DNA from: Ailanthus altissimus
Taxonomy: Eukaryota > Streptophyta > Magnoliopsida > Sapindales > Simaroubaceae
Assembly: GCA_946807835.1 (NCBI GenBank)
Contig: OX327702.1
Coordinates: 17,484,001 to 17,548,000 of the forward strand
Direction of reading: 5' to 3'
Length of the DNA stretch: 64,000 nt
Shown here: one piece after another, positions 59,285-64,000 of the stretch
Layout: the number at the start of each line of letters is the position of its first letter
Numbering within the stretch: the stretch's first letter is position 1
Notes under the pieces: model-generated
Databases searched by the model: none
What the model was told of the DNA's origin: nothing
What the model saw: only the letters and a program-made list of their open reading frames with translations
Position numbers and translations under genes: made by a program

Positions 59285-59514
59285 GTATTGGGGGGGGGGG
59301 TAGTCACTAACTCCAGAAAGTTGGGTTGTCGAGTCATGTGAGTCGCTCTATATGTACGAGGTATTGTCTCGCTATATGTAAGCGATGTAGGATTCCGTTT
59401 GGGGGGGGGGGGGGGTAGTCACTAACTCCAGAAAGTTGGGTTGTCGAGTCATGTGAGTCGCTCTATATGTACGAGGTATTGTCTCGCTATATGTAAGCGA
59501 TGTAGGATTCCGTT
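59285..59514 (+). repeat. 115-bp tandem duplication with G-runs
   Basis: TAGTCACTAACTCCAGAAAG begins at 59301 and again at 59416 (offset 115), and the copies run to GATTCCGTT at 59399 and 59514. Each is preceded by a G-run (59290-59300, 11 G; 59401-59415, 15 G). The relative at 53108 has one copy and five Gs. Confidence 0.95.
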
Positions 59515-60068
59515 GCATAGCCAATGAGATGTCTTGAGAAGTCACAGTGGGTATTGCTAGTTTAGTGCCCTGTGACCCACTCACGTTGTGCGATACTAGT
59601 TTAGTCGCTGCGTGAGTATAAAGTTTTAGGGTTACTATTGATACAGTTTAAAAAAAAAATGGCCGAGCGAGGGCTTTAATAATTTTTGAGCTACCGAACG
59701 CTTATTACATATTTATATGTGTACATTGTTAGTTATTATGTTTTACAATAGTTTTAGAAGCATGTTTTATGTATTTTTCAGAATTTGTTATTTATGCAGT
59801 ATTTTATTTTATTTTTATTTTTACTAGAAATCTTAAATGTACTCATTGAGCTCCTTTAGCTCACCCGTTTTATGTTTTATGTTTTCTAAACCCTTTCCAG
59901 GTGCATGCATCGGTGCACAAGTTGCTGATTCTCTTATAACTGATTAGTGGGCTAAGTCTAACGATCATTTTGTAAATGTAAATATGTTAAATAATACCTT
60001 TTGCTTTTTACATAGTAGTTATAGACTTGTGTATTTTGTAAATATGTGTTGAATAAACAATAAGAGGT

Positions 60069-60286
60069 TTCGGTATTATAGTGATAGTTTCACTTTTTAT
60101 TAGTATGCAAATTTTGTGATTTAAATGAAATTATTGAGTTGAGTTTAGATTTGGATTTGATTTTAAAAAGGACCGGATTCGGTATTATAGTGATAGTTTC
60201 ACTTTTTATTAGTATGCAAATTTTGTGATTTAAATGAAATTATTGAGTTGAGTTTAGATTTGGATTTGATTTTAAAAAGGACCAGA
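60069..60286 (+). repeat. 109-bp tandem duplication
   Basis: TTCGGTATTATAGTGATAGT starts at 60069 and 60178; the copies are virtually identical over 109 bases up to the AAAAAGGACC phrase. Absent from the relative at 53108-55876. Confidence 0.95.
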
Positions 60287-60856
60287 GGTCTTATTTGGGA
60301 AGTTAAGAAGCTATTTGAAATAGTAGTGTAATTTTATTACAGGTTTTATATTGGAATTTTTAGAAAAACAGAGGAAACTCTATCCGTTTTTTTTTAAAAA
60401 AAACTTTGGTAAAATATCTTCACAAATATTTTGGGATTTAGTTAGTATGAGTAAGAAATAAAAAGGTTCGCTTCTCAAAATTTCTCAGCTTTGATAGTGA
60501 GATTTTGAGGAGTTTCTGTTGGGGTGTTCGGTGAGGCCCACCGAGATCTACAGTAGAGGGTCTCAAGGCAGGTCCTGTCACTTTTCGAGTTAAGTAGTAT
60601 ACGTTGTCCTTTAACCTGAGTGCCACGGTGGGCTTGTAAGTGATCCACAATAATTTCGCTCCACGTATGTCACAGATCTTTCATGGTGTAACCATTGGGT
60701 GTCACTGGGTATGGTCCGATGCTTATGGAGTCCAATGTGTATAGATACGGGATCTGTCAGCTCACATGGGTGAGTTATAGGATGCTCCGAGATTGTATCT
60801 TAGCAACTCTTATGACCATAAACAACAAACCCAGGAAAAGAGTTTCCCACAGGGAT

Positions 60857-60891
60857 AAACAATATCGCAAAAGTGTTTGCGTATATTGTTT
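60857..60891 (+). repeat. Conserved LTR hairpin
   Basis: AAACAATATCGCAAAA, loop GTG, TTTGCGTATATTGTTT, giving a 15-bp stem with one bulged base. This is the most regular copy in the window. Confidence 0.85.
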
Positions 60892-62360
60892 ATCAAGATA
60901 CGTGTCTAGAGATAAGTTTATGGATAAGCACATGGGAATTTGACAGTGGTGATCTATATCCCCACTCCTCTAAAATATAATTGGCGAAAAGATTATACGT
61001 ATACGTTTTGACCTTAACTTGTATAGTCTAGTGCGTTAATTTGTAATATATGTGATGTGTACGTAGGGCATCGATCTCAGACTCTCTAAATAGTTTCATT
61101 TGACAAATTAGGCATAGATGTAGAGAGTCCCGCAATATGAAGTGTACTTGTTGTGCACTGGGGTAGCGTACCAGATTAAATAGTTCGATCTAATAAATTC
61201 CAGCAGATTGGACATTTGCTTCAATCTCCCTCCGGCCGTGCATATGTCAAGACTTAAGAGTTAAGTACATCAATTAGTTGTTGACCAATAGGATATTGAC
61301 ACGTCGTGCATTGTGAGCCAATTATTATTTGACTTAGAAATTACCAAAATAACCTTACTTGTTGGATAAATAAGATCATTATTATATTCATTAAAATGTT
61401 TATTGAATTATTTATTGAATATAATAATAATAAAAATATATGATATTATTATTTAATAGAAGTCAAACAATTATTATTATAATCAAATTGGTATTTGTTT
61501 CTACTATAATTTAATATGATTAAATCAATTATTTAATATTGATTAAATGATGAAACAAAACACGAAGAGATGGCTTTCTCAATTGGTGGGGCTAGATATG
61601 TTTCTTGCAAATGAGAAAATGTTTCTCATTTGGCAAATATTTCAGCCAAATTCATCCAAAAGCACTTGCCCTATTATATTCTTCTTCTCTATTATTTATT
61701 GTAAACAAATAAAAAGCTAAATGGGCAAACAATGTCATCCCTTATGTCACAAGTGTTGTCCATTGAGAAGGAAAAGAAAATAAAATAAAAGAGAGCAAAT
61801 GGTTGCTCATTTTGGTTGCAAGAAGTGGTTTAGCTATTGATAATTGGGAATGAGAAGTGAGGTATTTTTGGTTTTTCTAAGGGTTAGTAAAAACTCTTAA
61901 GGGGTAGAGAGCAGAAAAACACTTCATCTATTCTTTTTCTTTTTGGCTAACTATTCTACTTTATAGAAACAAGGATTCAAGTGTTGAATTATTTGCTGAA
62001 AAAACTGTTATTCTAACTTCCACAAGCCCACTAACTATTCTACTTTATGGAAATAAGGATTCAAGTGTTGAATCATTTGCTAAAACAATTATTATTCTAA
62101 CTTCTCCAAGCCCATCGAGTTGAGGACTAGAATTGTGAATGAGAACACTTCACACGATACTCTATTTTGATGAAATCCAAAGGCTTGCTAATGTATCAAA
62201 TTCTCAATCTCTACATAGTTTACATTTATGAGATAACATGTAAAGACTTATTTGTGTTTATCATTAGAAAATTAGATTTCTACTCTTTTACTGCGCTTAT
62301 ATGTATATGATACGTATGCAAATTTGAATGATAGACACAAACCCACATTTATGCATCCTA

Positions 62361-62365
62361 GGTTT
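62361..62365. repeat. Target-site duplication GGTTT (right)
   Basis: Matches 45387-45391. Confidence 0.85.
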
Positions 62366-62484
62366 AAAATCACTCACAGCTTTTTCATATCAAACCAATA
62401 GCATTCACCCTTTGTGCCTTTTTATACATATTAGCTATGTAGTTTGTACCATTAATAAGTGGATATCTTGTAACAATTAATGCC
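62366..62484. other. Spacer, probably the interrupted Tat-type gypsy relic
   Basis: This was contiguous with 45386 before the copia insertion. No motif is clear enough to extend the gypsy annotation with confidence. Confidence 0.35.
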
Positions 62485-62989
62485 CTTCTTTGTAGGGGTG
62501 GGCAAAAAACCAAAAAACCGAACCGGACCCGAAAAACCGAACCGAATTGGTCGGTTCGGTTTTCGGTTTTTTATTTTAAAAACTGAAAAATTCGGTTCGG
62601 TTCTCGGTTCGGAAGGCCGAACCGAGAACCGAACCGAAAAAAACCGAATTTAAAAAAAAATTAAAAAATTAAAAAAAAATTAAAAAAAAATTAAAAAAAA
62701 ATTAAAAAAAATTAAAAAAAATTAAAAAAATTGAAAAACCGAACCGAACCGAACCGAACCGAACCGACCCAAACCAAACCGAACCGAACAAAAAATAAGC
62801 CTAAATTAAATTTATTTTACCCAAACCGAACCGAAAAACCAAAAACCGAACCGAATCGGTTCGGTTCGGTTTTTAATTTTTCGATTCGGTTTTCGGTTTT
62901 ATTTTTCAAAAACCGACCGGCTCGGTTCGGTTTTCGGTTCACACTAAAAACCAAACCGAACCGGATTTGCCCACCCCTACTTCTTTGTA
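62485..62989. mobile_element. CCGAACC-rich foldback element with 10-bp flanking duplication
   Basis: The ends are inverted: GGGGTGGGCAAA at 62495 and TTTGCCCACCCCTA ending at 62979. CTTCTTTGTA flanks both sides (62485-62494 and 62980-62989). The interior is made of CCGAACCGAACC/GGTTCGGTTCGG words in both orientations around an A-rich centre, so it folds into multiple hairpins. There is no coding capacity: the forward frame 62731-63006 is only the translated repeat. A 10-bp duplication with short inverted ends suggests a non-autonomous DNA transposon (Mutator- or hAT-like sizes are 9 and 8), but no transposase is linked. Confidence 0.75.
62650..62732. repeat. TTAAAAAAAAA tandem array
   Basis: About eight tandem units of 9-11 bases (TTAAAAAAAA or TTAAAAAAA) form the centre of the foldback element. 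Confidence 0.9.
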
Positions 62990-64000
62990 TAAGATACATA
63001 GCATGAGTATTCTTCTAAGTACTCGTTTGTAGAGATTTTCAATAACTAGAGTATAGTCCTTAAGAGGTTTAAGATAAGGAATTTCTCTAAAATTTTGCAG
63101 TGTTTAATTGATGGGTTCTTACCAATCATACGTTACATAATTCACAATACAAAATCAAAGATCAAAGCCAAAGATTGAAGAACCAAGATCAAGATTCAAG
63201 ATTCAAGCTTCAAGTCAAGATTGAGGGAGAAGCACATCAAGGAGTCACTTTGATTAGTTTTTCTTCTCTTTCTTTATCATTATGTTCTTTTTCTTGTTGA
63301 TCTTTATGAATTGGTTTGATACTTTTGGTTTTATGATGAGTTAATTTTTCATCTAGGGTTAGACTATGTGAACCTAGTATAGATTTGGATTGTGTTAATT
63401 TTTAGTTTATGAACTTGATACATTCAATTGATTCATTCTATCTTATGTTTAATGCTTTCATTATACATGTTCAATATTTTGAATGATTGAGGAACCATGA
63501 TGAACTCGACGGAGGGATTCATGTGTTTAGCCTAGGGTAGTTTGATGCATGATCATAGGGTAGCAACTATAAGTTCCATCTAAGATAGACATATACCTAG
63601 GTGGTATGTATGGTATAATTTAGACTTGATATTAATGAATTACATTTTGATTTGATTACTATAGACATATAGGTGATTATTAGAATGCGTAATATAGTCA
63701 CTTGACCATCGATAGAGGATTGTGATTGATAAGGGCAAATTTGTCATATATTTTCTCATGTTTTTATTATTGATATTTTATGATTTTATAAGAATAGATG
63801 GCTATTTATGTGCATTATTGTTATTTATAGGGACTTGAATGAAATTTAAAGAAAGAACGCAAAAGGAGCGAAAACAGGGACTAAAATGCAAAGTTTTCAA
63901 AGTATGTGTCCATCGCCCCAGCGCCACAAGGATTTTCGCCCCAGCGCTGAAATAATGACCGAAATAAGAAAAACGACCTGTTTAAGTCGCGTCTAGCGCC
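62990..64000. other. Unassigned, repeat-like DNA to window end
   Basis: No gene is recognised. AAGATTCAAGATTCAAGCTTC phrases (63190-63215) and the CATCTAGGGTTAGACTATGTGAACC region (63350-63375) look like gypsy leader/tail sequence. A TGATAAGGGCAAATTTG near 63727 could start an LTR, but its partner is outside the window. GCCCCAGCGCC words appear at 63915-64000. Confidence 0.35.

Larger units (their letters stand above)
57651..60580 (+). mobile_element. Second gypsy-type solo LTR
   Basis: 2930 bp from TGTAATATCAAATCCCTATT to GGTCCTGTCA, homologous to 53108-55876. The flanks CCTCT (left) and CTTTT (right) are both close to CCTTT at the equivalent site of the 5' LTR (46018-46028), so a decayed 5-bp duplication is likely. 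It is longer than its relative mainly because of tandem duplications of 115 and 109 bp. Confidence 0.85.
45392..62360 (+). mobile_element. Complete long-LTR copia element with nested insertions
   Basis: In order: 5' LTR (45392-47680), primer-binding site, gag, protease, integrase, reverse transcriptase, RNase H, polypurine tract (57066-57080) and 3' LTR (57081-62360), with a perfect GGTTT target duplication. Nested inside are an LTR in gag (48182-50436), a gypsy-type solo LTR in reverse transcriptase (53108-55876) and another in the 3' LTR (57651-60580). Without these it is roughly 9 kb. It landed in a Tat-type gypsy relic (43701-45391). Numerous stops show it is dead. The lineage may be Tork/TAR-like, but I cannot fix it. 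Confidence 0.9.
57081..62360 (+). mobile_element. 3' LTR of the large copia element, split
   Basis: 57081-57650 and 60581-62360 together form a 2350-bp LTR, close to the 2289-bp 5' LTR. It starts TGTTGGGATTTGTGGTTACG, ends ATGCATCCTA before GGTTT, and carries the hairpin at 60857-60891. The split is a gypsy-type solo LTR. In the tail, a 74-base phrase (CTAACTATTCTACTTTAT...) is duplicated near 61950 and 62030. Confidence 0.9.

Noticed and set aside
62731..63006. NRTEP-repeat protein frames on both strands
   Set aside because: They are translations of the CCGAACC repeat in the foldback element, not a gene.

Overview
The window looks like repeat-dominated nuclear DNA of a flowering plant, probably a eudicot. 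It is strongly AT-rich, and it carries plant Ty1/copia and Ty3/gypsy retrotransposons, a Mutator-like transposase remnant and an endogenous pararetrovirus fragment. I see no intact host gene, rRNA, tRNA or CRISPR array. Every recognisable protein-coding stretch is transposon- or pararetrovirus-derived and broken by stops and frameshifts. The species cannot be named from this sequence.

Layout. 1-11.35 kb is AT-rich intergenic DNA with a degenerate tandem repeat (1-640), microsatellites, a GC-rich island (about 8.5-8.9 kb) and a less AT-rich, gene-flank-like stretch (9.4-11.1 kb). 11.35-24.88 kb is a nested cluster. Two short related copia-type LTRs (235 and 238 bp) sit at its edges, one followed by a primer-binding site and the other preceded by a polypurine tract, with near-matching 5-bp flanks. 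Between them lie a reverse-strand Ty3/gypsy LTR with its pol end, a plant pararetrovirus fragment and a reverse-strand copia element. 25.28-26.92 kb is a solo LTR with a perfect TTAAA target duplication. 28.2-33.84 kb is a forward copia gag-pol remnant split by a solo LTR (29455-31293, target duplication GCATG). 34.0-34.4 kb is a Mutator-like transposase end. 35.8-40.2 kb is a second reverse-strand copia relic with a rearranged primer-binding region. 40.2-42.0 kb is a gypsy/Athila-like fragment with a 'putative plant transposon protein' domain. 42.0-43.2 kb is a truncated LTR inverted relative to the one at 25.3 kb. 43.3-45.39 kb is a reverse-strand Ty3/gypsy Tat-type integrase region.

45392-62360 is one large forward copia element bounded by GGTTT target duplications. 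It contains a further LTR in gag (48182-50436) flanked by 108-bp direct repeats, a gypsy-type solo LTR in the reverse transcriptase (53108-55876, target duplication AACCT) and a second gypsy-type solo LTR in its 3' LTR (57651-60580). Downstream lies a 485-bp foldback element rich in CCGAACC with a 10-bp flanking duplication (62485-62989), then unassigned repeat-like DNA to the end.

The long-LTR copia family occurs at least five times (LTR pieces near 16.8, 22.6, 29.5, 35.8, 39.0, 45.4, 48.2 and 57.1 kb). All full-enough LTR copies carry one conserved hairpin with compensating base changes on both arms, the best candidate here for an undescribed functional element.
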